Below, piece by piece: positions 51,721 through 61,452 of a DNA stretch of 64,000 nt. The stretch is from Paenibacillus sp. S150. GTDB taxonomy: Bacteria > Bacillota > Bacilli > Paenibacillales > Paenibacillaceae. The first letter of the stretch is position 1, and each line of letters opens with the position of its first letter. The stretch is from assembly GCF_019352175.1 (NCBI RefSeq), contig NZ_JACBYI010000028.1:20618-84617 (forward strand), written 5' to 3'. Under the pieces are notes generated by a model. That model was not told the origin of the DNA and did no database searches. It was given only the letters and a program-made list of their open reading frames with translations. A program made the translations under genes and the position numbers.

Positions 51721-53526
51721 GTGAGACGCATGACGGTTTTTAAAAATAATAGCGCTTTCAAAAACTCGGGGATTTTTAACAAAATGATTATGCTGATTTC
51801 GTTTCTGCTGCTGCTTTCCTTTTTATTTTCGCTCATTTTCCTCCAGTATGTATATCGTATCTACGACCATCAAATTTATGAGAAAGCCTCGGAGGTGCTG
51901 GGCATGTCGTCCATCAGCATCGAAAACGAGCTCAAGGAGCTGGAGCAGCTGTCCTTCACAGTCGTCTCGGATGAGCAGATCCAGAACTGCCTGCGACAGC
52001 TGCTGGACGACCCATCCCCCTATCAAAGGCAGCTGCTGCATAACAAGATTATCAACCGGCTGGTGGCTTTTGCGGGTGCGGAGAAATATGTGTATTCGAT
52101 GATGCTGATGGACGCGAATGACGGTGCGATGACTGCCGGCAACCGGGAATGGGTATCACAGGCGCTGCAGGATCAGCTCAAGCCGCTCGCCGCCCAAGGC
52201 TCCGGGAGCAACGTTTGGTTCACACAGGGCAGCAAGAATTCACTGCTTGCAGTGCGGCAGATCAAATCGTACACCGGGTCCACCTTTACGCTGGACAATC
52301 TGGGGACGCTTGTCATCCGTATCCGCGTGGAAAGGATTATTGCCGACAGCACCAGCATCGCTGAGGATGGAGGCCAGCTTATTGTAGTGGATAAGAGTAC
52401 CGGGCGTTCGATTTATCCCGGAGAGCCGCTCCTGCTGCCGGAGGAGCTGGCCGAGGAAGCGCAGCGTCCGGAAGCTTACCGGACCGTCGGGTACAGCAAG
52501 GGAACTTATTTTGTGGCCAAAACGAACTCATCGTACATGGACTGGACCTACATCAACGCCACGCGGTTCAATGAAATGTTCAAGCAGATCATGTTTGTCA
52601 AAAGACTGGTCGTCTTCATCTTTGGCTGCATTCTGCTGCTGGGGCTGCTGCTGGGGTACAGGCTGGCAAGAAGCCTGGTGCGGCCAATCACCAAGCTGAC
52701 GGAGAAAATGCGGCGGATCGAAAAAGGCGACCTGGACAATCTGGAAGAGCAGGCACTCGGCATTGTCTCGCAAACCGCGCAGGACGAGGTAAGCCAGCTG
52801 AACCGCACCTTCAAAATGATGATCCGCCGCATCCGCGAGCTGATTGATGAGAATTATGCCAAGCAGCTGGTGATTCGGGAGACGGAGCTGAAAGCGCTTC
52901 AAGCCCAGATCAATCCCCATTTTCTCTACAACACGCTGGAGTCGATTAATTGGCTCGCGAAGGTCAATAAGCAGAAGCAAATCTCGGAAATGGTTGAGGC
53001 GCTGGGCTTCCTGCTGCGCAGCTCAATAGGGCTTAAAGATCCGCTGATCCCGCTGGAGAAGGAGCTTAATATCGTCCGCAGCTATGTGATTATCCAGCGT
53101 ACCCGGTTCGAGGAGCGGCTGGATTTCCGGCTGGAGGTGCCTGATGACCTGCTGGATGCAATGATTCCCAAGCTGACGCTGCAGCCGCTCGTGGAGAATG
53201 CGATCCGTTATGCGCTGGAGCCGAATATTGAGCCTTGCGCCATTTCGATTTCCATTTTCCGCACAGCGGAGGGGCTGGATCTGAAGGTCTCGGACAACGG
53301 CCCGGGAATGACGGCTGAATTCATCCGTGAGCTGGAGCAGGGCAGGATTCCGACGCGCGGTGAGGGGATTGGGCTGGCCAATATCAAAGAGCGCATACAG
53401 ATCGTGTTTGGGCAGGAGTGGGGAACGGAAATTGAGAGCGAACCGGGCGCCGGCACGACGATTCATGTGTATATCCCGTATTTGAGAGGAGAAATCAGAC
53501 ATGTACAAATTGCTGCTGGTGGATGA
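51721..53526 (+). CDS. YesM-type sensor histidine kinase
   Basis: A 601-residue membrane kinase. TM1 is at about 22-45 (MIMLISFLLLLSFLFSLIFL), a large extracellular Cache-like domain lies to about 290, TM2 at 296-316 (VVFIFGCILLLGLLLGY), then a HAMP domain (LVRPITKLTEKMRRIEKGD). The His_kinase domain has QINPHFLYNTLESI with phospho-acceptor H400, followed by the ATPase domain (NDN-type box LVENAIRYAL, DNGPGM, GIGLANIKERI). The exact start is uncertain between GTG 51721 and ATG 51730. It overlaps the response regulator by 26 bp. YesM systems control carbohydrate uptake operons. Confidence 0.94.
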   Translation: MRRMTVFKNNSAFKNSGIFNKMIMLISFLLLLSFLFSLIFLQYVYRIYDHQIYEKASEVLGMSSISIENELKELEQLSFTVVSDEQIQNCLRQLLDDPSPYQRQLLHNKIINRLVAFAGAEKYVYSMMLMDANDGAMTAGNREWVSQALQDQLKPLAAQGSGSNVWFTQGSKNSLLAVRQIKSYTGSTFTLDNLGTLVIRIRVERIIADSTSIAEDGGQLIVVDKSTGRSIYPGEPLLLPEELAEEAQRPEAYRTVGYSKGTYFVAKTNSSYMDWTYINATRFNEMFKQIMFVKRLVVFIFGCILLLGLLLGYRLARSLVRPITKLTEKMRRIEKGDLDNLEEQALGIVSQTAQDEVSQLNRTFKMMIRRIRELIDENYAKQLVIRETELKALQAQINPHFLYNTLESINWLAKVNKQKQISEMVEALGFLLRSSIGLKDPLIPLEKELNIVRSYVIIQRTRFEERLDFRLEVPDDLLDAMIPKLTLQPLVENAIRYALEPNIEPCAISISIFRTAEGLDLKVSDNGPGMTAEFIRELEQGRIPTRGEGIGLANIKERIQIVFGQEWGTEIESEPGAGTTIHVYIPYLRGEIRHVQIAAGG

Positions 53527-55060
53527 TGAACGCCTGATTCTGGAAGGAATCTCCCAGGTGGTGGATTGGGAGCAGGCGGGAACCGAGCTGGCGGGAACGG
53601 CGCGCAACGGCATTGAGGCGCTGGACAAAATAGAGCTGTTAAGTCCGGACATTGTAATCACCGATATTTCCATGCCGGGGCTGGATGGATTGGGGCTTGT
53701 AGAACAATGCAGCGAAAGGTACCCTGCAATAAAGTTTGTGATGCTGACCGGCTACAAGGATTTCGATTATGCCTGCAGCGCCATGCAGCACGGCGTGAAG
53801 CATTATCTGCTGAAGCCCTGCAATGAGCAGCAGATTCAAGAGGCGCTGACCGAGCTTGTGCAGGAGCTGGACGAGCGGATTAGCCGCGAGCAGTTCGCAA
53901 CCGAGATGAAGCACCGCCTGACCAAGGTGCTGCCGCATGTCAAAGAGCAATTTCTGAAGGAATGGATCTCCAACAAAACCTATGGAAGCCGGGACCTGGA
54001 CTACTATCAGGAGCTGTTCGGCATTGAATTGGGCGGAAAAAGTGTCAGACTGATCCTGTTCCGGCTGGAGGAGTCCTTTGAATATGAGCATCTGTTCGCT
54101 CTGCAAAATATTGCCCAGGACATGCTGGCCGAGGTGCTTCTCAGCACGACTATCGGCGCGCAGCTGCTGATCCTGCTGGAACAGCCGGAGGCAGCGGACA
54201 ATCAGAGTGACCTGCTGGAGCGGATTGCCGAGGTGCAGGAGATCTTTTTCAACTTTTACAAAATCCATGCAACAATCGCTGTGAGCGACAAAGGGCGGAT
54301 GATCCATTCGCGCAGCCTGTACCGGCAGACGCTGCAGTGCATGAATCACCGCTTTTACCTGGAGGAGGGCAGTCTGATCACCGGAAGCGATATTCCTGCT
54401 GATGAGCTCAGCGGCAGAAATGAAATTGAGCTTAATGAGGAGCAGATCTGCCTGCTGGTCAAAGCAGGGGATCAGGTTGCCGTGGACAACGAGCTGGAGC
54501 GCTTATTCGGCCTGCTCGCGGACCAGCGTTTTGATATTAACGTGACGCGTTCCTATGTGCTCCAGCTGTACTCGGCGATGATCCGGCTATGTCTTCCCGA
54601 TGAGCGGAGCAGCTTCACCTCCGGATTGGCGGAGCTGGCAGAGCTTGGAACCCTGGGCAGTCTCAAGGCCTATGTGATGAAAGCGGCAGAACGCCTTACT
54701 GCGATGTATGACCGCCATTTCATGACCCGCCAATCCTCCATTGTGGATAAAATGCTGCGCATTATAGAGGCGGATTATTGCAATTCGGAGCTGTCGCTCG
54801 GCTCGGTGGCCGCAGAGATGCTGTATATGAACCCGGATTATCTCGGAAAGATATTCAAAAAAGTGACCGGTGAGAAGTTCTCCAACTATGTGGCCAATTA
54901 CCGGATCGGCAAGGCCTCCGAGCATATTATCCGCAGCGGCGATGTGAAGGTGTTCGAGCTGGCGGAGCTGTACGGCTTTGGCGGCAATGCCCAGTATTTC
55001 AGCCAGGTGTTCAAGAAGGTTACCGGAATGACGCCGACGGATTTTATGAAGCCGCAGTGA
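53501..55060 (+). CDS. YesN-type response regulator (REC + AraC helix-turn-helix)
   Basis: A 519-residue regulator. The receiver domain has D8, D9, phospho-acceptor D55 (VITDISMPG), T83 and K105 (YLLKPCN). A central region of about 300 residues with unknown fold follows. The C-terminal AraC-type DNA-binding domain has LSLGSVAAEMLYMNPDYLGK and the second helix-turn-helix ELAELYGFGGNAQYFSQVFK with KKVTGMTPTDF. GAGAGGAGAAATC lies inside the kinase gene end. It should activate the ABC transporter just downstream. Confidence 0.95.
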   Translation: MYKLLLVDDERLILEGISQVVDWEQAGTELAGTARNGIEALDKIELLSPDIVITDISMPGLDGLGLVEQCSERYPAIKFVMLTGYKDFDYACSAMQHGVKHYLLKPCNEQQIQEALTELVQELDERISREQFATEMKHRLTKVLPHVKEQFLKEWISNKTYGSRDLDYYQELFGIELGGKSVRLILFRLEESFEYEHLFALQNIAQDMLAEVLLSTTIGAQLLILLEQPEAADNQSDLLERIAEVQEIFFNFYKIHATIAVSDKGRMIHSRSLYRQTLQCMNHRFYLEEGSLITGSDIPADELSGRNEIELNEEQICLLVKAGDQVAVDNELERLFGLLADQRFDINVTRSYVLQLYSAMIRLCLPDERSSFTSGLAELAELGTLGSLKAYVMKAAERLTAMYDRHFMTRQSSIVDKMLRIIEADYCNSELSLGSVAAEMLYMNPDYLGKIFKKVTGEKFSNYVANYRIGKASEHIIRSGDVKVFELAELYGFGGNAQYFSQVFKKVTGMTPTDFMKPQ

Positions 55061-55202
55061 ATGAAAGTGATTATTGAACCTGATTATTGAACAAAGATGA
55101 CGGTTTTTTGTATTCAAGAAAGCGGTGGAATTTGAGAGAATTTACATATGGAAGCGTTACCAATAACCTGGACTTCCTACTCATTTTACGAAAAGGGGAG
55201 AT

Positions 55203-56534
55203 ATGAAATTGAAAAAGAGATTCGCATTATTGGCTGTTCCCATGCTGCTGTCCATGCTGGCGGGCTGCGGCGGCAACAATAACAACACACAGGATTCGGC
55301 TGCCACGGATGCAGCAGGCAACCAGCCCGCTTCAGCAACGGCGGCCAGCTCATCGGAGCCTGTGACTCTGCGCATTGCCTGGTGGGGCGGAGATACGCGC
55401 CATTCGTACACCCAGCAGGTCATAGACATGTACGAAGCCCAGAACCCGAATGTGAAGATTGAACCCGAATATGCGTCATTTGATGATTACTGGAAAAAGC
55501 TTGCTCCCCAGGCAGCGGCCAACCGCCTTCCCGATATCGTGCAAATGGACGTGTCCTATATCAACCAATACGGCTCCAACGGCCAGCTGGAGGAGTTGAC
55601 GCCTTTTCTGAACCAGACGATTCAGGTGGAAGATGTGAATGAAAACGTGCTGGCTACCGGCAATATCGACGGCAAGCAGTATGGTATCCCGCTGGGGGTC
55701 AACGTGCTTGGGTTTCAATATGACCCGGAGCTGCTGAAAAAGGCCGGGGTGGAATCCATTCCTGAGAATTGGACCTGGGACGATTACAAGGAAATTGCCC
55801 TGAAAGCAAAGGCGGCCGGTCTTTACATGGATACCTCAATGGCTGCGGATGTCTTCTTCAACTACTACCTGCGCACCAAGGGCCTGTCGCTCTACAACAC
55901 TGACGGCTCCGCGCTGGGCTATGAGGATGATGCTCTGTTCAGTGACTTCTTCGGAATGCTCTCTGATCTGATTGCCCAAGGGGCGGTTCCTTCGCAAGAC
56001 AAACTGAGCCAGAACAAAGGAGTTATCGAAGAAACGGATGTTGTGAAGGGAACCGGTGTGGGCATCTGGCAATGGTCGAACCAGTACGTGGCGCTGCAAA
56101 TCGCCGTAAACCGTCCGATGGAGCTGGCGCAAATGCCTGGGCCGGATATGGAAAAAGGTTTGTACATGCAGCCAAGTATGTACTGGTCCATTACGGCCAA
56201 TTCCAAAGTCAAAGAAGAAGCGGCTAAATTCGTTGATTTCTGGACCAACAACGCCGAAGCCAACAAGCTGATCAAGGGTGAACGCGGCGTGCCCATTTCA
56301 AGCAAAATCAAGGAATCCCTGGCGGCAGAATTAACCGATTCCGGCAAGCAGGTGTTCAAGTTCGTCGCCGATATGGAGCCGAAAACTTCTCCAATGAGTC
56401 CTCCTGTAGGCTCGCCGGAAGTGGTTGCCCTGCTGACCGACCTTGCGGAGCAGATGAACTTCGGACAGATCGCACCGGATGCCGCTGCGGCACAGTTCCG
56501 CAAAGAAGCGAGCGATATTCTCGCAAACCGCTGA
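55203..56534 (+). CDS. Carbohydrate ABC transporter substrate-binding lipoprotein (family 1)
   Basis: A 443-residue lipoprotein. Signal peptide KRFALLAVPMLLSMLAGC with lipid-attached C22, then a Asn/Thr/Ala-rich linker to about 55. The binding domain has LRIAWWGGDTRHSYTQQVID, DIVQMDVSYINQYGSNGQL and PENWTWDDYKEIALK, typical of the family that includes YtcQ/YesO-like oligosaccharide binders. AAAAGGGGAGA is upstream. Two permease genes follow. No ATPase gene is present, so a shared MsmX-type ATPase is expected. Confidence 0.93.
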   Translation: MKLKKRFALLAVPMLLSMLAGCGGNNNNTQDSAATDAAGNQPASATAASSSEPVTLRIAWWGGDTRHSYTQQVIDMYEAQNPNVKIEPEYASFDDYWKKLAPQAAANRLPDIVQMDVSYINQYGSNGQLEELTPFLNQTIQVEDVNENVLATGNIDGKQYGIPLGVNVLGFQYDPELLKKAGVESIPENWTWDDYKEIALKAKAAGLYMDTSMAADVFFNYYLRTKGLSLYNTDGSALGYEDDALFSDFFGMLSDLIAQGAVPSQDKLSQNKGVIEETDVVKGTGVGIWQWSNQYVALQIAVNRPMELAQMPGPDMEKGLYMQPSMYWSITANSKVKEEAAKFVDFWTNNAEANKLIKGERGVPISSKIKESLAAELTDSGKQVFKFVADMEPKTSPMSPPVGSPEVVALLTDLAEQMNFGQIAPDAAAAQFRKEASDILANR

Positions 56535-56595
56535 TCCACTGTCAGACCGGTGAAGACCATACTGTGAATTCTAAGAAGATTGGAGTTGGAGAACC

Positions 56596-57546
56596 TTGGG
56601 CTTAAGCAATCCCCTTTCCGCAAATCCGGGCGCCTACAGAGCGAAGAAGCCGCTGGGCCAGAGGCTGCGCAAAAATTTGACGGGCTACGCCTTTATCAGT
56701 CCCTTCATTATCGGCTTTCTTTGCTTCACGCTGGTGCCGATGGCCATATCCCTGTATCTGTCGTTTACCAAGTATAATCTGTTCGCCCCGCCCCGCTGGA
56801 TCGGCTTCGACAACTATATCAAGATGTTCACGGGCGATCCCAAATACCTGAATTCTCTGAGGGTAACACTGCTCTATGTGTTCGTCGGCGTGCCGCTCCG
56901 TTTGGGCTTTGCCTTATTCGTGGCCATGATTCTGAATACCAAGTCCAGAATGGTGGGCGCTTACCGCACGGTGTATTACCTGCCTTCCATCATCGGGGGC
57001 AGCGTGGCGGTCTCGATCATGTGGCGCAATATTTTCAGCGATACCGGAATTATCAACGGCATGCTGGGCTTCTTCGGTCTGGGACCGGTAAGCTGGTTCG
57101 GCAACCCGAACGCCGCGCTGTTCATGTTGATTACGCTGTCGGTTTGGCAGTTCGGCTCATCGATGCTGATCTTTCTGGCCGGACTGAAAAATATCTCGGG
57201 TGAGATGTATGAAGCGGCAAGTGTGGATGGGGCGGGCTTTTTCCGCAAATTCTTCAAAATCACCCTGCCGCTGCTCAGCTCCGTGATCCTGTTCAATATG
57301 GTTATGCAGACGATCAGCGCCTTCATGACCTTTGTGCCCGCGTATATCATCTCTAAGGGCGAGGGCGGCCCAATGGACGGGACGATGCTCTATTCCCTGT
57401 ACCTGTTCCGCCAGGCCTTTATGTTCAACAACATGGGCTATGCCTCGGCCATGGCCTGGGTGATGCTGCTGCTGGTCGGCATTATGACGGGTATTCTGTT
57501 CAAAACATCCAAATCGTGGGTCTTCTACGAATCGGGAGGAAAGTGA
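56596..57546 (+). CDS. Carbohydrate ABC transporter permease, MalF/UgpA type (YesP-like)
   Basis: A 316-residue permease with about six helices (for example GYAFISPFIIGFLCFTLVPM, partly quoted). The EAA loop EMYEAASVDGAGFFRKFFKI near residues 205-225 contacts the ATPase. TTG 56596 follows TTGGAGTTGGAG. The 62-bp spacing from the binding protein and 3 bp to the next permease fit one operon. Its substrate is probably a plant oligosaccharide, judged from the acetylesterase gene downstream. Confidence 0.93.
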   Translation: MGLSNPLSANPGAYRAKKPLGQRLRKNLTGYAFISPFIIGFLCFTLVPMAISLYLSFTKYNLFAPPRWIGFDNYIKMFTGDPKYLNSLRVTLLYVFVGVPLRLGFALFVAMILNTKSRMVGAYRTVYYLPSIIGGSVAVSIMWRNIFSDTGIINGMLGFFGLGPVSWFGNPNAALFMLITLSVWQFGSSMLIFLAGLKNISGEMYEAASVDGAGFFRKFFKITLPLLSSVILFNMVMQTISAFMTFVPAYIISKGEGGPMDGTMLYSLYLFRQAFMFNNMGYASAMAWVMLLLVGIMTGILFKTSKSWVFYESGGK

Positions 57547-57549
57547 GCC

Positions 57550-58389
57550 ATGACAAAAAACAAGATCAAATGGCCGATCTATCACATTCTTATCGGCGGG
57601 CTCGCGATCATCATGCTCTACCCGATTCTCTGGATGGTTATGAGCTCCTTCAAGGAAAGCCGCCTGGTGTTTGTTACAGCGCAGACTCTGTTCCCGCAGC
57701 CTTGGGAATGGGGCAATTACGCCAAAGGCTGGGAAGGCGTCGCGGGCTATTCCTTCGGCGTCTTCATCAAAAATTCCTTTGTCATCGTAATCGTAGCCAC
57801 TGTGGGCGCAGTATTCTCTTCCTCCTTGGTCGCCTTCGGCTTCGCCCGCAACAAATTTGTCGGCCATGGCCTGTGGTTCGGGATTATGATGATGACCCTG
57901 ATGCTGCCGGCCGACGTTGTCCTGGTTCCGCAATATATTATTTATACGAAGCTGAACTGGCTGGACAGCATACGGCCAATCGTGATTCCGCAATTCTTCG
58001 GGGTCCCATTCTTTATCTTTCTGATGCTGCAGTTCATCCGCACGATTCCCGCCGAGCTGGATGAAGCGGCAACGATCGACGGCTGCGGCAAATTCAGACT
58101 CTATTACAAGATTATCCTCCCGCTGATCCGTCCTTCGATGGCAACAGCGGCGATCTTCTCCTTCTACTGGCGCTGGGAGGATCTGCTGGGACCTGTGCTG
58201 TATCTGAATTCACCGTCCAAGTATACGGTGTCCATGGGTCTCAAAATGTTCCTGGACAGTGAGTCCGTGTCCAACTGGGGGCCGATGTTCGCCATGTCCG
58301 TGCTGAGTCTTGCACCGGTCATGCTGATCTTCTTCATCTTCCAGAAGCAGATCGTGGACGGCATCAGCACCAGCGGTCTGAAGGGCTGA
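57550..58389 (+). CDS. Carbohydrate ABC transporter permease, MalG type (YesQ-like)
   Basis: A 279-residue permease with six helices; HILIGGLAIIMLYPILWMVM marks the first. The EAA loop ELDEAATIDGCGKFRLYYKI lies near 175-195. It pairs with the upstream MalF-type permease. GGGAGGAAAGTGAGCC precedes the start. The next gene begins one base after its stop, so the esterase is translated from the same message. Confidence 0.94.
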   Translation: MTKNKIKWPIYHILIGGLAIIMLYPILWMVMSSFKESRLVFVTAQTLFPQPWEWGNYAKGWEGVAGYSFGVFIKNSFVIVIVATVGAVFSSSLVAFGFARNKFVGHGLWFGIMMMTLMLPADVVLVPQYIIYTKLNWLDSIRPIVIPQFFGVPFFIFLMLQFIRTIPAELDEAATIDGCGKFRLYYKIILPLIRPSMATAAIFSFYWRWEDLLGPVLYLNSPSKYTVSMGLKMFLDSESVSNWGPMFAMSVLSLAPVMLIFFIFQKQIVDGISTSGLKG

Positions 58390-58390
58390 T

Positions 58391-59503
58391 ATGAGAAGCT
58401 ATTGTTTTGATTTTGGACTGCAGGCTGCTGCGCCAGGGTACGCCAAGGTAACACCGGACAGCCTCTACACCGCTGAGCAAGGCTTCGGCTTTGCTCCCGG
58501 TTCGTCCGTATTCGGGCGGTCCCGGGGGGGAGCGGATACGCTTCAAAGCGACTTTTGCATTCCGCAGAAGGCAAGATTTCTGGCCGATGTGCCGGACGGG
58601 ATGTATCGGGTTACGGTGCTGGCCGGTGACCCTCTCGCCGACACCAGCACTGTAATTAAGGCGGGCAACTGGAAGGCTGTGCTGGAACCCTTGAATGTTC
58701 CGGCAGGGCAGACGCTGCGGGAATCGTTCTCGCTTAGAATCAGCGGAGGACAGCTCAGTCTTTCCTTTTCGGGACTGGCGCCGCGGATTAACGCGCTGGA
58801 GATTCAGGAAGACAGCGAAGCGCTGGCGGTTGTGCTGGCCGGAGATTCCACGGTGACCGATCAGGGGGAGGAGGGCTACCCGTATGCGGGCTGGGGGCAA
58901 ATGCTCCCGCTGTTCTTCAGGTCCGGAGCGGCTGTGGATAACCGCGCCTTGTCGGGACGCAGCACGCGGAGCTTCATAGATGAAGGCCACCTGCAGCGGA
59001 TCAGCAATGACCTCAGGGAGCGGGATTATCTGTTCATCCAGTTCGGCCACAATGATTCCAAGCCCGATGAAGCCCGGCACACTGAGCCTTATACGACCTA
59101 TAAGGAGCATCTGCTGGCGATGATTACGGCTGCAAGGGATGCCGGGGCCAATCCGGTGCTGGTTACCTCCATGCACCGGCGCCGCTTTGACGGTGAAGGC
59201 CTGATCGTGGATACCCATGGCGATTATTTGACGGCAATGCGGGAACTGGCCGCTGATGAGCAGGTGCCGCTGATTGATCTGGAGGCCAAAAGCCGCAGGC
59301 TTTTTGAAGCCTATGGGCCGGAGGGCAGCAAGGAGCTGTTCATGTGGAGTTATCCGGGTGAATACCTCTGCCATCCTGCGGGTGTTCAGGACAATACCCA
59401 TTTTCAAATTCAGGGTGCCCGGCTGCTGGCAGAGCTTGTGGTCCTTGGCATCCGCGAGGCCGGGCTGAATGACCTGATTATTCACTTGCGCCATGGCGAG
59501 TAA
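58391..59503 (+). CDS. Rhamnogalacturonan acetylesterase-like SGNH hydrolase
   Basis: A 370-residue protein without a signal peptide, so it probably acts on imported oligosaccharides in the cytoplasm. Residues 1-140 resemble a carbohydrate-binding-like beta domain (FDFGLQAAAPGYAKVTPDS, FLADVPDGMYRVTVLAGD). The SGNH domain has VLAGDSTVTD with catalytic S153, the Gly block, FIQFGHNDSK and the C-terminal DNTHFQ with catalytic Asp and His near 334-337. It matches the YesY/RhgT family, which removes acetyl groups from rhamnogalacturonan I. Adjacent transport genes fit pectin-fragment use. Confidence 0.88.
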   Translation: MRSYCFDFGLQAAAPGYAKVTPDSLYTAEQGFGFAPGSSVFGRSRGGADTLQSDFCIPQKARFLADVPDGMYRVTVLAGDPLADTSTVIKAGNWKAVLEPLNVPAGQTLRESFSLRISGGQLSLSFSGLAPRINALEIQEDSEALAVVLAGDSTVTDQGEEGYPYAGWGQMLPLFFRSGAAVDNRALSGRSTRSFIDEGHLQRISNDLRERDYLFIQFGHNDSKPDEARHTEPYTTYKEHLLAMITAARDAGANPVLVTSMHRRRFDGEGLIVDTHGDYLTAMRELAADEQVPLIDLEAKSRRLFEAYGPEGSKELFMWSYPGEYLCHPAGVQDNTHFQIQGARLLAELVVLGIREAGLNDLIIHLRHGE

Positions 59504-59610
59504 TATAACTGGCAGCAGCCGTTTTGCGGATTCACTCCCCGGTATGCGAGGTAAAGGTTAAGGAAAGAACTTAACTGACAGCGCATCAACTTTGAGGAGG
59601 GACTGCAGAT

Positions 59611-60402
59611 ATGGCAGATAAGAAGCTTGAAGGCAAGGTGGCAATTGTCAGCGGCGGCGGCTCGGGAATCGGACGGGCGTCGGTGCTGGCTTTTGCGCGC
59701 AGCGGGGCGAAGATAGCCATGCTGGACCGCACGGTCGGGCATGCGGAGAAGGTTCGCCGCCAGGTGGAGGCAGAAGGCGGTGAAGCCTTGGTCATTGAAT
59801 GTGACATCTCCGAGCCGCACCAGGTGGAAGAAGCCGTGAAGCAGGCCGCAGCGAAATGGGGCAGGCTGGACATTGTTTTCGCCAACGCCGGCATTAACGG
59901 AGCGATGGCTCCGATTGAAACCATGGATATCGAATCCTGGGACCAGACGATGCATATCAATCTGCGAGGCACCTTCGCCACCGTCAAATATGCGATCCCT
60001 TTCTTGAAAAAGAACGGCGGGAGCATATTGATCAACAGCTCAATTAACGGAAACCGGGTGTTTTCGAATATAGGCTTCTCTGCCTACAGCACTACAAAAG
60101 CCGGGCAGGTTGCTTTTATGAAGATGGCTGCGCTGGAGCTGGCGCAATACAAAATCCGTGTCAATGCGATATGTCCGGGGGCGATCACCACTAATATTGA
60201 TGACAATACCTATCCTTCCGAGGATTTGAAGGAAGTGCAGATTGCCGTGGAATTCCCGGATGGCGGAGAGCCGCTGGAGAGGGGACCGGGCCGCCCGGAC
60301 CAAGTGGCCAGGCTGGCGCTGTTCCTTGCCTCCGATGACTCCGGCCACATCACAGGCACCGAGATTTATTGCGACGGGGCCGAATCGCTGCTGCACGGAT
60401 GA
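59611..60402 (+). CDS. Short-chain dehydrogenase/reductase
   Basis: A 263-residue classical SDR. The NAD(P) motif GGGSGIG is at residues 15-21, DIS near 66, NAG near 92, catalytic Ser in INSSINGNR near 146 and YSTTK near 159-163. No Arg follows the first Gly block in the usual NADP-selective place, so NAD use is possible. TTTGAGGAGGG precedes it. It lies 107 bp after the esterase gene; a role in sugar metabolism is likely but the substrate is not readable. Confidence 0.9.
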   Translation: MADKKLEGKVAIVSGGGSGIGRASVLAFARSGAKIAMLDRTVGHAEKVRRQVEAEGGEALVIECDISEPHQVEEAVKQAAAKWGRLDIVFANAGINGAMAPIETMDIESWDQTMHINLRGTFATVKYAIPFLKKNGGSILINSSINGNRVFSNIGFSAYSTTKAGQVAFMKMAALELAQYKIRVNAICPGAITTNIDDNTYPSEDLKEVQIAVEFPDGGEPLERGPGRPDQVARLALFLASDDSGHITGTEIYCDGAESLLHG

Positions 60403-60641
60403 CCTCTTCTATCCGGGGCTGCAAGGGCATACCTTAATTTAAACAGTTGTCCGGAGAAACGGGTTCCGTCACCTGCATAATGCGCAGCCACTGGGGCTGA
60501 CCGGGCATATGCGGCTGGCGGTAATGCCGTTTCTTCTTGTTCCAGTTAGGGATAACGGCCATCGTTGCTTGGAAAGTGAGGATGGCGCAGCCGTACCGGC
60601 TTGAGTATACTGTTTCTATCGGCTTAGAAGAGAGGGCAATT

Positions 60642-61370
60642 ATGAATATGGACATTAATCTGCACATGGAATCGATTATTAAGCTGCTTGTGGCCATGCT
60701 GTTCGGGCTGTTCATCGGGATTGACCGGCAGCTGAAGCAGAAACCGCTGGGGATCCGGACCAGTATGGTCATCAGCATTGCGAGCTGTCTGGTGACGCTC
60801 GTCTCCATCCATGCCTACGATAAATTTGGCGGGACAGAGCACCCCAATATGGACCCGATGCGGCTGGCGGCGCAGATTGTCAGCGGGATCGGGTTCCTGG
60901 GCGCGGGTGTGATCCTCCGCCGCGGCGGGGATGCCATCTCGGGGCTCACATCGGCGGCGCTGATCTGGACGGCGTCCGGGATCGGAATCGCGGTAGGAGC
61001 GGGCTTTTATGTAGAGGCGGGGTATGCCGTTGTCCTGCTGATGTTCGCTGTCAATGCCGTCCCGCATCTGATTAAGCTCATCGGGCCGGAGGTGCTGAAC
61101 AAGCATGAAATCTCCGTCAAGATCATTATGGAGCATAATTATGTGCTCACGGATGTCATTCAGAAAATCGAAGAGCGCCATGTCGTCGAATCCCGGAAAT
61201 CCAAGAAGAACGGAAGGACGATCCGGCGGATGAAAATCAAGGATCTGGATGACGGCAGGCAGATGATCGACATGGTGATCTCCGCGTCTGACCGTGACTA
61301 TGCAACCGAAATCTATTATGATGTGAAAAAAATTGACCATGTAATGAGCGTGGAAGTCGAACAGCTGTAA
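60642..61370 (+). CDS. MgtC/SapB family membrane protein
   Basis: A 242-residue protein. Four or five membrane helices make up the MgtC domain: LLVAMLFGLFIGIDRQLKQK near residue 15 with conserved Arg, GIRTSMVISIASCLVTLVS, the RLAAQIVSGIGFLGAGVILR block near 80, and ALIWTASGIGIAVGAGFY. The C-terminal 90 residues form a soluble ACT-like domain (HEISVKIIMEHNYVLTDVIQ). GAAGAGAGGG selects ATG 60642; the frame from 60537 is not supported. MgtC proteins affect magnesium homeostasis and ATP synthase activity; the role here is unproven. Confidence 0.92.
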   Translation: MNMDINLHMESIIKLLVAMLFGLFIGIDRQLKQKPLGIRTSMVISIASCLVTLVSIHAYDKFGGTEHPNMDPMRLAAQIVSGIGFLGAGVILRRGGDAISGLTSAALIWTASGIGIAVGAGFYVEAGYAVVLLMFAVNAVPHLIKLIGPEVLNKHEISVKIIMEHNYVLTDVIQKIEERHVVESRKSKKNGRTIRRMKIKDLDDGRQMIDMVISASDRDYATEIYYDVKKIDHVMSVEVEQL

Positions 61371-61452
61371 AAATGACATGTTCCCTCCTGGGCAGATGTG
61401 GTAATCTATCTAGGAGAGAGTCATTCTGAGAATATGGAAGGAGAAACACACA

